Numbered from the stretch's first letter, positions 8,061 to 16,559 are shown. The stretch: 64,000 bases of DNA from Microbacterium capsulatum (GCF_030865425.1 NZ_JAVFCB010000006.1:1-64000), one strand, 5' to 3'. Notes: generated by a model from the letters alone, not told the origin. Numbers and translations are program-made.

Positions 8061-9491
8061 CTATTCCGCTGAATCGGCCCGTGCCGCAGCGTCCGCCGCG
8101 GCCGTGCCTGCCCTGTTCTTCTCGACCCACCCCGCGATGTTGCGCTGGGGTGCGACGGTCATCGCGAGTGCACCGGCGGGGACGTCCTTGCGGACGACGG
8201 CTCCGGCGCCGGTCTTCGCGCCGGCTCCCAGCCTAACGGGCGCGACGAGCACCGTGTGCGAGCCGGTGTGCACCTCGTCCCCGATCTCGGTACGGTGCTT
8301 GTTCACGTCGTCGTAGTTCGCGGTGATGGTGCTCGCGCCGAGGTTCACGCCCCGGCCCACTGTGGCATCGCCGACGTAGGACAGGTGCGGCACCTTCGAG
8401 GCGTCGCCGATCTGCGCGTTCTTGGTCTCGACGTAGGCGCCGATCTTGCCGTCCGCGCCGAGCGAGGTGCCCGCACGCAGGTAGGAGAACGGGCCGACGT
8501 CGGCGCGGGCGCCGATCACGGCGAGGGTGGCCTCGGAGCGGCGCACGTGGGCGTCCTCCCCCACCTCGGTGCTCACGAGCGTCGTGTCCGGGCCGATGGT
8601 CGCACCGCTCGCGACCGTGCTCGCCCGCAGGATGTGCGTGTTCGGCAGGATCGTGACGTCGGGCGCGAGGGTCACGTCGTCGTCGATCCACGTCGTCGCC
8701 GGATCCTGGATCGTCACGCCTTCGCGCTGCCAGCGGCGCACGATGCGGTCGTTCAGGGTGCGCGCCGCCTCGGCGAGCTGGATCCGGTCGTTGATGCCGA
8801 ACGTCGCGCTCGTGTCCGCGGCGATCTCGACGGCGACCTTCTCGGAAGCGGCGCGGAGCTGTCCGATCACCGTGGTGAGGTACATCTCGCCCTGGGCGTT
8901 GTCGGTGGTGACCTTGGCGAGCTCGGCGCGCAGCAGGCCCGCACGGAAGACGTAGACGCCCGCGTTGATCTCGCGGGTGGCCTTCTCCTCCTCGTCGGCG
9001 TCCTTCTGCTCGACGATACGGGCGACGTCTCCGTTGGCGTCGCGGATGATCCGGCCGTAGCCGTTCGGGTCGTCCACGATCGCGCTGAGCACGGTGGCCG
9101 CCGCGGCGGCGGCGCGGTGCGCGTCGACGAGGGCCTGCAGGGTCTCGGCCTCGAGCAGCGGCACGTCGCCGGAGAGGACGAGCACGTCGCCGTCGAAATC
9201 GGCGGGAAGCGCGTCGAGGGCGACCTGCACCGCGCGGCCGGTGCCGGGGATCTCGTCCTGATCGACGATGCCGACCTCGGGATGCGAACTCGCGAGTGCG
9301 GCGACGACCTGGTCGCGCTCGTGCCGGACGACGACCTCGATCCGGTCGGCGCCGAGGCGGGCGGCCGTGGTCAGCACGTGGCCGACCAGCGTGCGGCCGC
9401 CGATCGGGTGCAGCACCTTGGGCAGCCGGGACTTCATGCGCGTGCCCTGGCCTGCCGCCAGGACGACGATGGCGAGCGTGTTCTCCGTCAT
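8061..9491 (-). CDS. glmU: bifunctional UDP-N-acetylglucosamine pyrophosphorylase / glucosamine-1-phosphate acetyltransferase
   Basis: Makes UDP-GlcNAc for peptidoglycan. 476 residues. The N-terminal uridyltransferase begins LAAGQGTRMKSRLPK (residues 11-25). The C-terminal half is a left-handed beta-helix of hexapeptide repeats (about 270-450) ending in VAPQRNIAGWV, the acetyltransferase. The ATG is separated by one base from the 3' end of tRNA-Gln, so the gene has no room for an ordinary ribosome binding site or its own leader (GGAG is only 1-2 bases from the ATG). Its mRNA is likely made by cleavage of a tRNA-glmU transcript. prs follows 8 bases downstream. Confidence 0.96.
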   Translation of the reverse strand: MTENTLAIVVLAAGQGTRMKSRLPKVLHPIGGRTLVGHVLTTAARLGADRIEVVVRHERDQVVAALASSHPEVGIVDQDEIPGTGRAVQVALDALPADFDGDVLVLSGDVPLLEAETLQALVDAHRAAAAAATVLSAIVDDPNGYGRIIRDANGDVARIVEQKDADEEEKATREINAGVYVFRAGLLRAELAKVTTDNAQGEMYLTTVIGQLRAASEKVAVEIAADTSATFGINDRIQLAEAARTLNDRIVRRWQREGVTIQDPATTWIDDDVTLAPDVTILPNTHILRASTVASGATIGPDTTLVSTEVGEDAHVRRSEATLAVIGARADVGPFSYLRAGTSLGADGKIGAYVETKNAQIGDASKVPHLSYVGDATVGRGVNLGASTITANYDDVNKHRTEIGDEVHTGSHTVLVAPVRLGAGAKTGAGAVVRKDVPAGALAMTVAPQRNIAGWVEKNRAGTAAADAAARADSAE

Positions 9492-9492
9492 G

Positions 9493-9564
9493 CTCCGCCG
9501 CCAGGATTCGAACCCGGACCTCACAGCTCCAAAGGCTGTCGTGCTGCCATTACACCACGGCGGA
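9493..9564 (-). tRNA. tRNA-Gln (anticodon UUG)
   Basis: On the minus strand the 7-bp acceptor stem TCCGCCG/CGGCGGA (9558-9564 with 9494-9500) encloses a D arm (GTGTAATGGCAGCAC), an anticodon stem ACAGC/GCTGT with loop CTTTGGA giving anticodon TTG (complement of 9530-9532), and a T arm with GGTTCGAATCC. The discriminator base is G (position 9493) and CCA is not encoded. Only one base separates it from the glmU ATG. Confidence 0.96.
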
Positions 9565-9665
9565 CCGCGGACCGAGGGGCTCCCCCCGCCGCTCTACGAT
9601 TCTGCCAGACCACGCCAGGGCACCGTCCCCGGCGGCATCGGTGCAGGCCGCGCGGAGGCGTGCCG

Positions 9666-9671
9666 GATAAT
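9666..9671 (+). promoter_or_regulatory. -10 element of the MarR gene, leaderless
   Basis: GATAAT stands six bases upstream of the ATG at 9678, so transcription should begin at or next to the start codon. No Shine-Dalgarno fits. Confidence 0.6.
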
Positions 9672-9677
9672 GGACGG

Positions 9678-10184
9678 ATGAGCGCGAGCGATGGATCCGG
9701 AGACGAGGTCGACCGGATCGTCGCGGCGTGGAACACGCAGCGCCCCGACCTCGACTTCTCCCCGCTCGAGGTGCTCTCCCGCGTCGACCGGCTCTCGCGC
9801 CTGCTCGACCGCGCCCGCCGCGACGTGTTCCGCCGCAGCGACCTGGAGACGTGGGAGTGGGACGTGCTGTCGGCGCTGCGCCGTGCCGGCTCGCCGTTCC
9901 AGCTGAGCCCGAAGCAGCTGCTGCAGCAGACCCTCGTCTCCAGCGGCACCATGACGAACCGGATCGACCGGCTGGTGGGCCGCCGGCTGGTGCGGCGCGA
10001 GGCCGATCCGGACGACGGCCGCAGCGTGCTCGTGACCCTCACCGACGACGGACGGGTCCGCGTGGACGCGGCGATCACCCGGCTCGTCGACGCCGAGGCG
10101 ACGCTGCTCGCGGCGCTCCCCCGCGGCGACCGGGAGCGGCTCGCGGCACTGCTGCGCAAGCTCAGCCTGAGCTTCGACGCGTGA
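9678..10184 (+). CDS. MarR family transcriptional regulator
   Basis: 168 residues. Winged-helix DNA-binding protein of the MarR type: dimerisation helices at both ends, a helix-turn-helix in the middle (LSPKQLLQQTLVSSGTMTNR) and a wing with the family signature RREADPDDGRSVLVTLTDDG. This places it in the MarR subgroup whose wing carries D-x-R-x-x-x-V-x-L-T. It precedes the pseudouridine synthase gene by 13 bases, so they are probably co-transcribed. The ligand and targets cannot be told from the sequence. The ATG follows a -10 element by six bases. Confidence 0.93.
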   Translation: MSASDGSGDEVDRIVAAWNTQRPDLDFSPLEVLSRVDRLSRLLDRARRDVFRRSDLETWEWDVLSALRRAGSPFQLSPKQLLQQTLVSSGTMTNRIDRLVGRRLVRREADPDDGRSVLVTLTDDGRVRVDAAITRLVDAEATLLAALPRGDRERLAALLRKLSLSFDA

Positions 10185-10197
10185 GGATCCGATCCTG

Positions 10198-11145
10198 ATG
10201 GGCATGCCCTCCCCCCTCCCCGTCCGCGACGGGGTCGGCGCGACCCGGCTTGCGGTGCCGTCCGACGGGCCGTGGCCGAGCGTGGCCGCGTACATGGTCG
10301 AGCGGTTCTTCCACCTCGACCCCGAGCGGCTGCTGCGCCGCTTCGACCGCGGCGAGATCGTGGCGATCGACGGGTCCGCCCTGACCCGCCGGACCCCGCT
10401 CGGAGTGCACGACTTCGTCTGGTACTACCGCGAGCCGCCCGTGGAGAAGGAGATCCCGTTCGAAGCGGAGATCCTGCATCAGGACCTCGACCTCGTCGTG
10501 ATCGACAAGCCGCATTTCCTGCCGACGACGCCGGGGGGCAAGTACCTGCAGAACTCGGCGCTCGTGCGGCTGCGCAACGCCCTCGGCAACCCGGATCTCA
10601 CCCCGATCCACCGGCTGGACCGCGCCACCGCCGGCCTGCTGATGTTCTCGGCCCGCCCGGTGACGCGCGGCGCGTACCAGCTGCTGTTCGAGAAGCGCGA
10701 GGTGGAGAAGGTGTACGAGGCGGTGTCGCTGCTGCCGGAGGACTGGGATCCGCTGGCGCCGGCGCTCGGCGGATCCGCGTTCCCGCTCGTGCACCGCAAC
10801 CACATCGAGAAGCTGCGCGGCAACGTCCGGGTGCAGGTGGACCCTGCCCGGGAGCCGAACGCGGAGACCCTGATCGAGCTGCTCGACTTCGACGACCGTG
10901 TGCTGCACACGCTGCTGCGGCCGCATTCCGGGCGCATGCACCAGCTGCGCGTGCACCTGTCCGAGCGGGGCGCGGGGATCCTGAACGACGGCTTCTACCC
11001 GACGCTGCTGCCCGAGGCGCCCGACGACTTCACGAAGCCGTTGCAGCTGCTCGCGCGTGAGCTGCGCTTCACCGATCCGCTCTCCGGCGAGCCGCGTGAG
11101 TTCGTGACCCGACGGGTGCTGCAGGACGCCCCGGCCACCCGCTGA
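10198..11145 (+). CDS. RluA-family RNA pseudouridine synthase
   Basis: 315 residues. Isomerises uridine to pseudouridine in rRNA or tRNA. The RluA signature HRLDRATAG (138-146) contains the catalytic Asp141. LHTLLRPHSGRMHQLRVHL follows later (usually T/K-x-x-x-TGRxHQIR), with Ser for the usual Thr. The N-terminal ~85 residues resemble a degenerate S4-like segment (ERLLRRFDRGEIVAIDG). A second ATG at 10204 is also possible. It follows the MarR gene closely. Which RNA position it modifies cannot be decided from sequence. Confidence 0.92.
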   Translation: MGMPSPLPVRDGVGATRLAVPSDGPWPSVAAYMVERFFHLDPERLLRRFDRGEIVAIDGSALTRRTPLGVHDFVWYYREPPVEKEIPFEAEILHQDLDLVVIDKPHFLPTTPGGKYLQNSALVRLRNALGNPDLTPIHRLDRATAGLLMFSARPVTRGAYQLLFEKREVEKVYEAVSLLPEDWDPLAPALGGSAFPLVHRNHIEKLRGNVRVQVDPAREPNAETLIELLDFDDRVLHTLLRPHSGRMHQLRVHLSERGAGILNDGFYPTLLPEAPDDFTKPLQLLARELRFTDPLSGEPREFVTRRVLQDAPATR

Positions 11146-11164
11146 ACCGGAGGAGGATGGATCC

Positions 11165-11476
11165 ATGCGGATCGAGATCCTGACCATCGAGGACTGCCCG
11201 AACAGCCCCGCCGCCGAGCGGGAGGTGCGTCGCGCGCTCGACGACCTCGGGATCCGCGCCGACCCCGTGGTCCGGGTGATCCGGACGCCCGAGGAGGCCG
11301 CAGCGACCGCGTTCGCCGGTTCCCCGACGATCCTCGTCGACGGCGTCGACGCGATCGCCGGCTCCGCACCGATCACCGACCTCGCCTGCCGGGTCTATCT
11401 CACCCCGGCCGGCCCCGCAGGAGCCCCGACCGCGGAGATGCTCATCCCCGCGATCCGGGCCTCGCGCGGAACCTGA
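11165..11476 (+). CDS. small thioredoxin-fold-like protein with a single CPNS site
   Basis: 103 residues. It begins MRIEILTIEDCPNSPAAER, the beta-strand/Cys/helix opening of thioredoxin-like proteins, and has the cis-Pro-type strand SPTILVDGVDA in mid-protein. The active site is CPNS, with only the first Cys of a CxxC pair (Cys11), plus another Cys in DLACRVY. A monothiol role in redox or metal/organomercury handling is possible but not shown. A strong ribosome binding site (GGAGGAGG, about 11150) precedes the ATG at 11165. It is downstream of the RluA gene by 19 bases and probably in the same operon. Confidence 0.75.
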   Translation: MRIEILTIEDCPNSPAAEREVRRALDDLGIRADPVVRVIRTPEEAAATAFAGSPTILVDGVDAIAGSAPITDLACRVYLTPAGPAGAPTAEMLIPAIRASRGT

Positions 11477-11479
11477 CGT

Positions 11480-11564
11480 TTCGGGGCGCGATCCTGCGTT
11501 TGGGGGCACGTCACGCCGCCCGGCGGCGGCACAACGCGCCCCAAACGCACAGATGCGCCCCGAA
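11480..11564. repeat. nested GGGGCGC/GCGCCCC palindrome
   Basis: Outer arms TTCGGGGCGC (11480-11489) and GCGCCCCGAA (11555-11564). Inner arms TGCGTTTGGGG (11495-11505) and CCCCAAACGCA (11539-11549). The loop itself contains GCCGCC/GGCGGC. It lies between convergent genes and can end transcription both ways, but the nested design matches copies at 50490-50537 and 51628-51841. Confidence 0.82.
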
Positions 11565-11581
11565 CTTCCCGACGGAGCGGA

Positions 11582-12337
11582 TCACAGCACTTGGGACAGG
11601 AACCTCTGCAGACGGCCGCTTTCCGGCGCCTCGAAGATGCGCTCCGGTGAGCCGGCCTCGACGACGCTGCCGCGGTCCATGAACAGCACCTGCTGCGACA
11701 CCGACCGCGCGAAGCCCATCTCGTGAGTGACGACGAGCATCGTCATCCCGTCGGCCGCGAGGTCGGCCATCGTCCCGAGCACGCCCTTGACGAGTTCGGG
11801 ATCGAGGGCCGATGTCGACTCGTCGAAAAGCATCACCTCGGGATCCATCGCCAGCGCGCGGGCGATCGCGACGCGCTGCTGCTGACCGCCGCTCAGGTGC
11901 GAGGGACGCACGTCGGCCTTGTGCGCAAGACCGACCCGGTCGAGTTCCCGCAGGGCCCGTGCCGCGGCTTCGTCCTTCGAGAGGCCCCGGAGCCTGGTCA
12001 GGCCGAGCGTGATGTTCGCGCGCACGGTCTTGTGAGGGAAGAGGTTGAAGTGCTGGAAGACCATGCCGACGCGCTGGCGCAGCCGGTCGGGGTTCTCCTT
12101 CAGCACCGAGCGGCCGTCGAGCAGAACGTCTCCGGAGTCGGGCTCGATCAGCCGGTTCACGGTGCGCAGCAGTGTCGACTTCCCGGATCCCGAGGGTCCG
12201 ATGACGCAGGCGACCGAGCCGGCGGGCACGTCGAGGTCGACGCCGCGCAGCACCTGGTTGTTCCCGAAGGCGAGGCGGATGTCGCGGGTCGCGACGCTCA
12301 CGCCGCGGCCGCGCGTCGGAGCGTTGTCGGCACTCAT
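11582..12337 (-). CDS. polar amino acid ABC transporter, ATP-binding protein
   Basis: 251 residues. Energises the importer formed with the next two upstream genes. Walker [10 protein letters not shown] (47-55), Q-loop [17 protein letters not shown] signature LSGGQQQR (148-155), Walker B VMLFDE (168-173) and H-loop His of VVTHEMGF are present. The family belongs to the GlnQ/HisP/GltL group. Oddity: the D-loop region reads FDESTSALD where nearly all relatives have FDEPTSALD. The start ATG overlaps the permease stop (ATGA). The downstream side is the nested palindrome at 11480-11564. Confidence 0.94.
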   Translation of the reverse strand: MSADNAPTRGRGVSVATRDIRLAFGNNQVLRGVDLDVPAGSVACVIGPSGSGKSTLLRTVNRLIEPDSGDVLLDGRSVLKENPDRLRQRVGMVFQHFNLFPHKTVRANITLGLTRLRGLSKDEAAARALRELDRVGLAHKADVRPSHLSGGQQQRVAIARALAMDPEVMLFDESTSALDPELVKGVLGTMADLAADGMTMLVVTHEMGFARSVSQQVLFMDRGSVVEAGSPERIFEAPESGRLQRFLSQVL

Positions 12338-13152
12338 CGGGTCTGCCTCTCGATGTCCAGGACGTCTGCGGCCGGGCCCCCGGCGGCCACACCCGCGGCG
12401 TCCATCTCCGTGTCGAAGTCGTCCGCGTCGGGGTCGACCGCGTCGACCCGCTTCCCTTCGCGCAGGCGCTTGTCGATCGCGTTCACGACATGGGTCAGCG
12501 GGATCGTGATGGCCAGGTAGAACAGACCCGCGAGCACCAGCGCCGACTGGTTGCCGGTGTTGGCCGCCGCGTCCTGCCCGATCCGGAACAGCTCGCGCTG
12601 GCTCGCCAGCAGCCCGAGGAAGTAGATGAGCGAGGAGTCCTTGATCAGCGCGATGAACTGGTTGACCAGAGCCGGAAGCACCCGCCGCACGCCCTGCGGG
12701 ATGACCACCAGGCGCATCGCCGCCGGGCCGGAGAACCCGATCGCGCGTGCCGCCTCGGTCTGCCCGGCATCGACGCTCTGAATCCCGGACCGGAAGATCT
12801 CGCCGATGTAGGCGCTCGCGATGAGCCCGAGCGCCAGGATCCCGAACGGATACGGGTTCGGGCCCCAGACCATCACCCCGAACGGGGCGAAGCCGACTCC
12901 GATGAGCAGGATCGTGACCGCGGCGGGCAGTCCCCGCAGCACGTCGGTGTAGACGCGCGCCGGCCAGCGCAGCCAACGATGACGGGACAGGCCCGCGACC
13001 GCCACCAGCATCCCGAGCGCGGTGCCGAGGATCCCCGACGTCACCGCCAGGAGCAGGGTGTTCGGCAGCCCGACCGTGAGCAGGTCGGGGAACGCCTTGG
13101 CCATGGCGTCCAGGTCGAAGAACGTCGACCAGATCGTGTTCAGCGCATCCAC
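12334..13152 (-). CDS. polar amino acid ABC transporter, permease
   Basis: 272 residues, HisM/GlnP type. An N-terminal periplasmic-side stretch is followed by about five membrane helices beginning at [19 protein letters not shown]. The cytoplasmic EAA loop reads [21 protein letters not shown] in part, and makes contact with the ATPase. A hydrophilic acidic C-terminal tail (about 225-272) is longer than usual. Only one permease is present, so the complex should contain a homodimer. It follows the solute-binding protein after a strong hairpin and overlaps the ATPase start by 4 bases. Confidence 0.93.
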   Translation of the reverse strand: MDALNTIWSTFFDLDAMAKAFPDLLTVGLPNTLLLAVTSGILGTALGMLVAVAGLSRHRWLRWPARVYTDVLRGLPAAVTILLIGVGFAPFGVMVWGPNPYPFGILALGLIASAYIGEIFRSGIQSVDAGQTEAARAIGFSGPAAMRLVVIPQGVRRVLPALVNQFIALIKDSSLIYFLGLLASQRELFRIGQDAAANTGNQSALVLAGLFYLAITIPLTHVVNAIDKRLREGKRVDAVDPDADDFDTEMDAAGVAAGGPAADVLDIERQTR

Positions 13153-13170
13153 GCCTGTTTCGCTCCCCTC

Positions 13171-13213
13171 AGCCGATGCGGTCCGTCCGCATTGGGACGG
13201 TACCGCATCGGCT
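13171..13213 (-). terminator. intercistronic stem-loop between binding protein and permease
   Basis: AGCCGATGCGGT+CCGTCC (13171-13188) pairs with GGACGG (13195-13200) and ACCGCATCGGCT (13202-13213), an 18-bp stem with a one-base bulge and six-base loop. It lies just after the stop of the binding-protein gene. It probably attenuates transcription or protects the 3' end of the abundant binding-protein mRNA. Confidence 0.8.
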
Positions 13214-13247
13214 CACTGCTCGGAATCGACCCTGCCCTCGGGTCCGA

Positions 13248-14075
13248 TTACTTGCCGCTGCCGGGCACGAAGCCCGCCGGGATCTCGCGACCCGGGTAGT
13301 ACTGGTCCTCGAGCTTCTTCCACGTGCCGTCGGCGATGACCTCGTCGAGGCCCTTGTTCAGCGCCTCGCGGAGCTTGTCGTTGCCCGGTGCGACCGCGAA
13401 GGCCATGCCGTTCTCACTGAGCTTCTTGGCGACGGCGACGATCTTGCCACCTGACTCCGACGCCGTCTTCTCGCCGATCTCGGCGGGCGAGATCCAGGCG
13501 TCGGCTGTGCCGGTCTTCAGCTGGTTGAGCGCGGTGTTGTAGTCCGGCACGCGCACGGGGTCGAGCCCGTTGTGGGTCGCGTAGTCGTCCTGCACGGTGC
13601 CCTGCACGACGGCGACGCGCTTGCCCTTGAGCTGGTCGAAAGAGGTGATCGCGGAGCCCGCGGGGACCTCGAGACCCAGGTAGCCGAAGTCGTACTTGTT
13701 CGTGAAGTCGACGGTCTTCTTGCGCGCGTCCGTGATCGTGATCGAGGACGATCCGACGTCGAACTTCTTGGTCTTGACCTGCGCGAGCAGCGAGCTGAAC
13801 TCGGTGCCGACGAACTCGACCTTGAGATCGAGCTTCTTCGCGACCGCGGTGAGCAGGTCGTTGTCGAAGCCGGTGAACTTGCCGTCCTTCAGGAAGATGT
13901 TCGGCGGTGCGTCCGTGAGCGTGCCGACACGCAGCGTGCCGGACTGAACCAGAGCGTAGGGGTTGTCGTTCGCGCCGGTCGCGCTGCTGGACGCGGAGGA
14001 GCAGCCGGTGAGGGCGACGACGAGTGCGGTGATCGCCGTGGTGGCGGCGAGGGCGGATTTCAGGGTGCGGGACAT
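13248..14075 (-). CDS. polar amino acid ABC transporter, solute-binding lipoprotein
   Basis: 275 residues from the ATG at 14075, which gives a proper signal (MSRTLKSALAAT...) and lipobox LTGC (Cys25). The family 3 solute-binding fold is recognisable: LRVGTLTDAPPNIF, KFTGFDNDLLTAVAKKLDLKV, DVGSSSITITDARKKTVDFT (the SBP_bac_3 signature, with I-T-x-x-R-x-x-x-x-x-F) and the hinge segment KGKRVAVVQGTVQDDY. The conserved Arg of TDARKK would bind the amino acid carboxylate. The exact substrate is not decided. It is the first gene of the transporter operon, separated from the permease by a hairpin, which fits a need for excess binding protein. An upstream in-frame start at 14111 would spoil the signal peptide. 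Confidence 0.93.
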   Translation of the reverse strand: MSRTLKSALAATTAITALVVALTGCSSASSSATGANDNPYALVQSGTLRVGTLTDAPPNIFLKDGKFTGFDNDLLTAVAKKLDLKVEFVGTEFSSLLAQVKTKKFDVGSSSITITDARKKTVDFTNKYDFGYLGLEVPAGSAITSFDQLKGKRVAVVQGTVQDDYATHNGLDPVRVPDYNTALNQLKTGTADAWISPAEIGEKTASESGGKIVAVAKKLSENGMAFAVAPGNDKLREALNKGLDEVIADGTWKKLEDQYYPGREIPAGFVPGSGK

Positions 14076-14188
14076 GGTGGGGCGGGTTCCTCTCTGGGGG
14101 GACTCCGTCACGGTATTAGTGGTATCCGGTCCCGCCGAATCGATTCGTCACACGCCGTCACAGCCGGCCGGGGAACGGTCGCCGCGCC

Positions 14189-14205
14189 TGCCGAAGCGGT
14201 CGGCA
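14189..14205 (-). terminator. short hairpin downstream of the antiporter gene
   Basis: TGCCGA (14189-14194) pairs with TCGGCA (14200-14205), inside a GC-rich stretch 30 bases after the antiporter stop and upstream of the binding-protein gene. No U-run follows, so termination is only plausible. Confidence 0.4.
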
Positions 14206-14234
14206 CCGGGGGCGGGGACCGGCGGCGGGAAGCG

Positions 14235-16022
14235 TCAGTCGAAGTCCTCGAGCCCCTGCAGGCGCAGCTGCTCGAGGTCGAGGCGCGCCGAGATCCGCCG
14301 CACGACGAGGTCGTCGACCGTGCCGGAGCGGCGCAGCCCCAGCAGCACCTCGCGCTTGCGATCGAGCAGCGCGAGCTTCAGCCGCGTGAACTCCTCGTGC
14401 CGGATCAGCGGCGAGCGCTGCATCAGATCGACGTCCTCCGAGGCGGCGATCATCTGCAGCGTCGCGCCCTCGATGATCGTCCGGCGAGGCGGGGCCGTGC
14501 CTGTGGCGTCGACGGTGTCGACGCCGTCCTCGCCCGTGCCGCCGATCCCGTCCGTCCCGCCGGCCGCGGCGAGCGGATCCGGCTCGCCCAGCAGCTTGTC
14601 CAGGGCGTCCACCTCGGCGTCGACGAGCGCCTGCTCCCGGGCGAACGTCCGCGCATTCGCGTACTCGAGCGCCTGGTACCCCTCGAACCGGATCCGGTCG
14701 CGCACCTCGTCGCTCACGCCGTGCTCGACCGCGAGCTCATCCAGCACGGCGAGCGCTGCACCGGAGATCGACCGCTCGGCGAGCTCGTACTCCTCGACCT
14801 CGGCCTGATCCGCGGGGATCCGCGCCCAGCGCACGATCGCGGGCAGCATCGTGCCCTGCACGAGCAGGCTGAGCAGGATCACCCCGGCGGTGACGAAGAC
14901 GACCTCGTCGCGGCCGTCCAGCGCACCGCCGGCCACGGTCCCGGCCGGGACCGACAGCGCGATCGCGAGGGACACCGCACCCCGCATGCCGGCGATGGTG
15001 GTGAGCACGCGCGAGCGCGCGCGCACGCCCCGCGGCGGACGTGGTCCGGGATGCCGCTGGAACGGTGCGCTGAGCAGCTGGAACAGGTAGCGCACGATGA
15101 GCAGCACCACCCAGACGGCGAGCGTGACCAGCACGAGGCGCCCGATCGCCCCCACCGAGGTCTGATGCACGACGTACTGCACCTCGAGCCCGATCAGCAC
15201 GAACAGGGATCCGTTGAGCAGGAACACGCCGAACGGCCACGCGGACTCGGCCTGCCGGCGGGAGGGGGCCGTGGTCACCCGCGGCGAGACGTAGGCGATG
15301 ATGACGCCGGCGACGACGACGGCCAGCACCCCGGAGGCCCCGATCAGCTCGGCGAGCAGGAACGCGACGAACGGGATCAGCAGCAGCGTCGTGTTGATCA
15401 CGATGGTCGAGGCGATCGAGCGCAGCAGCAGGTAGCCCAGCGCGGCGACCGCGACCCCGGCCGCGATCCCGCCGACGTAGGAGACCAGTACGGTCCAGGT
15501 CACGCTCAGCGGAGTGACGTGCCGGCCCACCGCGAGCGACATGCCGATCGCGTACAGCACGAGCGCGGTGCCGTCGTTGGTGAGGCTCTCCGCCTTGAGC
15601 TTCATGAACATCCGCCGAGGCAGCAGTCGGCCGAGTGCGGCGACGGCGGTCGCGTCCGGCGGCGCGACGGCGGCGCCGAGGATGAGCGCGGTCTCCCATG
15701 GCAGGCCGAACAGCAGTCCGATGCCGGCGACACCGAACGCGGACGCGACCACGAGCAGCGTGCTCATAGGCAGGATGTAGCGGAAGTCGCGGCGGATCGC
15801 CCGCAGCGACGTGGTCAGGCTCTCCCAGAACAGCATCACCGGCAGGAACAGCAGCAGCGTGGTCTCGGGCGGGAGCTGGACGGCGCGCAGGGCCGGGACG
15901 AAGCCGAGCAGCAGGCCGAGCACGACGAGCACGAGCGGGAGGGCGACGCGCAGGCGCGGTGCGAACAGGGCGCCCGCCAGGATCGTGAACCCCAGCAGGA
16001 CGGTGACCTCGAGTCCTTGCAT
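14235..16022 (-). CDS. CPA1-type Na+(K+)/H+ antiporter
   Basis: 595 residues. About 12 membrane helices fill residues 1-415. The transport core is recognised by LILGAAVAPPDATAVAALGRLLP and MKLKAESLTNDGTALVLY, the paired unwound-helix motifs of the NhaP/NHE superfamily with the ion-binding ND. MRGAVSLAIALSVP is the conserved Arg-containing helix. A cytoplasmic tail (about 420-595) is mainly helical and charged, with a Gly/Thr-rich insertion in the middle (GGTDGIGGTGEDGVD), and probably regulates activity. Upstream in-frame codons exist to 16421, but they would antedate the first helix MQGLEVTVLLGFTILAG, so the ATG at 16022 is chosen. Confidence 0.92.
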   Translation of the reverse strand: MQGLEVTVLLGFTILAGALFAPRLRVALPLVLVVLGLLLGFVPALRAVQLPPETTLLLFLPVMLFWESLTTSLRAIRRDFRYILPMSTLLVVASAFGVAGIGLLFGLPWETALILGAAVAPPDATAVAALGRLLPRRMFMKLKAESLTNDGTALVLYAIGMSLAVGRHVTPLSVTWTVLVSYVGGIAAGVAVAALGYLLLRSIASTIVINTTLLLIPFVAFLLAELIGASGVLAVVVAGVIIAYVSPRVTTAPSRRQAESAWPFGVFLLNGSLFVLIGLEVQYVVHQTSVGAIGRLVLVTLAVWVVLLIVRYLFQLLSAPFQRHPGPRPPRGVRARSRVLTTIAGMRGAVSLAIALSVPAGTVAGGALDGRDEVVFVTAGVILLSLLVQGTMLPAIVRWARIPADQAEVEEYELAERSISGAALAVLDELAVEHGVSDEVRDRIRFEGYQALEYANARTFAREQALVDAEVDALDKLLGEPDPLAAAGGTDGIGGTGEDGVDTVDATGTAPPRRTIIEGATLQMIAASEDVDLMQRSPLIRHEEFTRLKLALLDRKREVLLGLRRSGTVDDLVVRRISARLDLEQLRLQGLEDFD

Positions 16023-16138
16023 CGACGCCTCCCGAGCTCGCTGGCGCGACGACGTGCGCCGCCCGCGGAAGGCACAGCGCCGCGCACTGCCACTGTATTC
16101 CCGTGCCGTACGGAGCGGGAGGGATCCAGCTCCGCGGA

Positions 16139-16549
16139 TCAGTCCTTCTCGGGGCCGGTCTCGGCCGTCACGAGCGGATCGGGGGTCATGCGCACGACCT
16201 CGCCGCCGCGCACGACCGGGAAGCCGTTGCGCGCCCAGTACTCGTAGCCGCCGATCATCTCCCGCACATCGAACCCGGCGGCGAGCAGATCCCGCGCCGC
16301 GACCGTGGCGCCGTTGCACCCCGGCCCCCAGCCGTAGACGAGGAGGGTCCGGTCCCGGGGCAACGCGTCCGGTGCCGTGGACGGCAGGTGCAGGGCGCCA
16401 AGGACGTGCCCGTGGTCCCACGACTCCTGCCGGCGGGTGTCGACGAGCACCGCCGTCCCCTCCGCGACCACGCGGGAGGCCGCGACGACGTCGATCTGGT
16501 AGTCGAGCAGGGCGTCGACGAAGGCGAGGCGCGCGCGCAGATCGGGCAT
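16139..16549 (-). CDS. rhodanese-like domain protein
   Basis: 136 residues, one rhodanese domain. Cys78 in VYGWGPGCNGATVAARDL is the persulfide-carrying active-site Cys. DTRRQESWDHGHVLGALHLP is the N-terminal rhodanese signature. The active-site loop CNGAT has the usual length for single-domain sulfurtransferases. It may move sulfur, but the donor and acceptor are unknown. It starts at ATG 16549, only ten bases after the kinase stop (16560) on the same strand, so it may be transcribed with the sugar kinase. Confidence 0.88.
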   Translation of the reverse strand: MPDLRARLAFVDALLDYQIDVVAASRVVAEGTAVLVDTRRQESWDHGHVLGALHLPSTAPDALPRDRTLLVYGWGPGCNGATVAARDLLAAGFDVREMIGGYEYWARNGFPVVRGGEVVRMTPDPLVTAETGPEKD

Positions 16550-16559
16550 GTCGGATCCC

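Noticed and set aside
10995..11509. Minus-strand frames over the RluA end and thioredoxin-like gene
   Set aside because: Arg/Ser-rich, no ribosome binding site, and they oppose a gene with a strong ribosome binding site and fold signature.
13572..16247. Very long open frames opposite the antiporter and binding-protein genes (up to 891 codons)
   Set aside because: They are rich in Arg, Gly, His, Asp and Gln, lack any domain, and are the mirror image of genes with clear motifs. This is the usual effect of very high GC at third codon positions.
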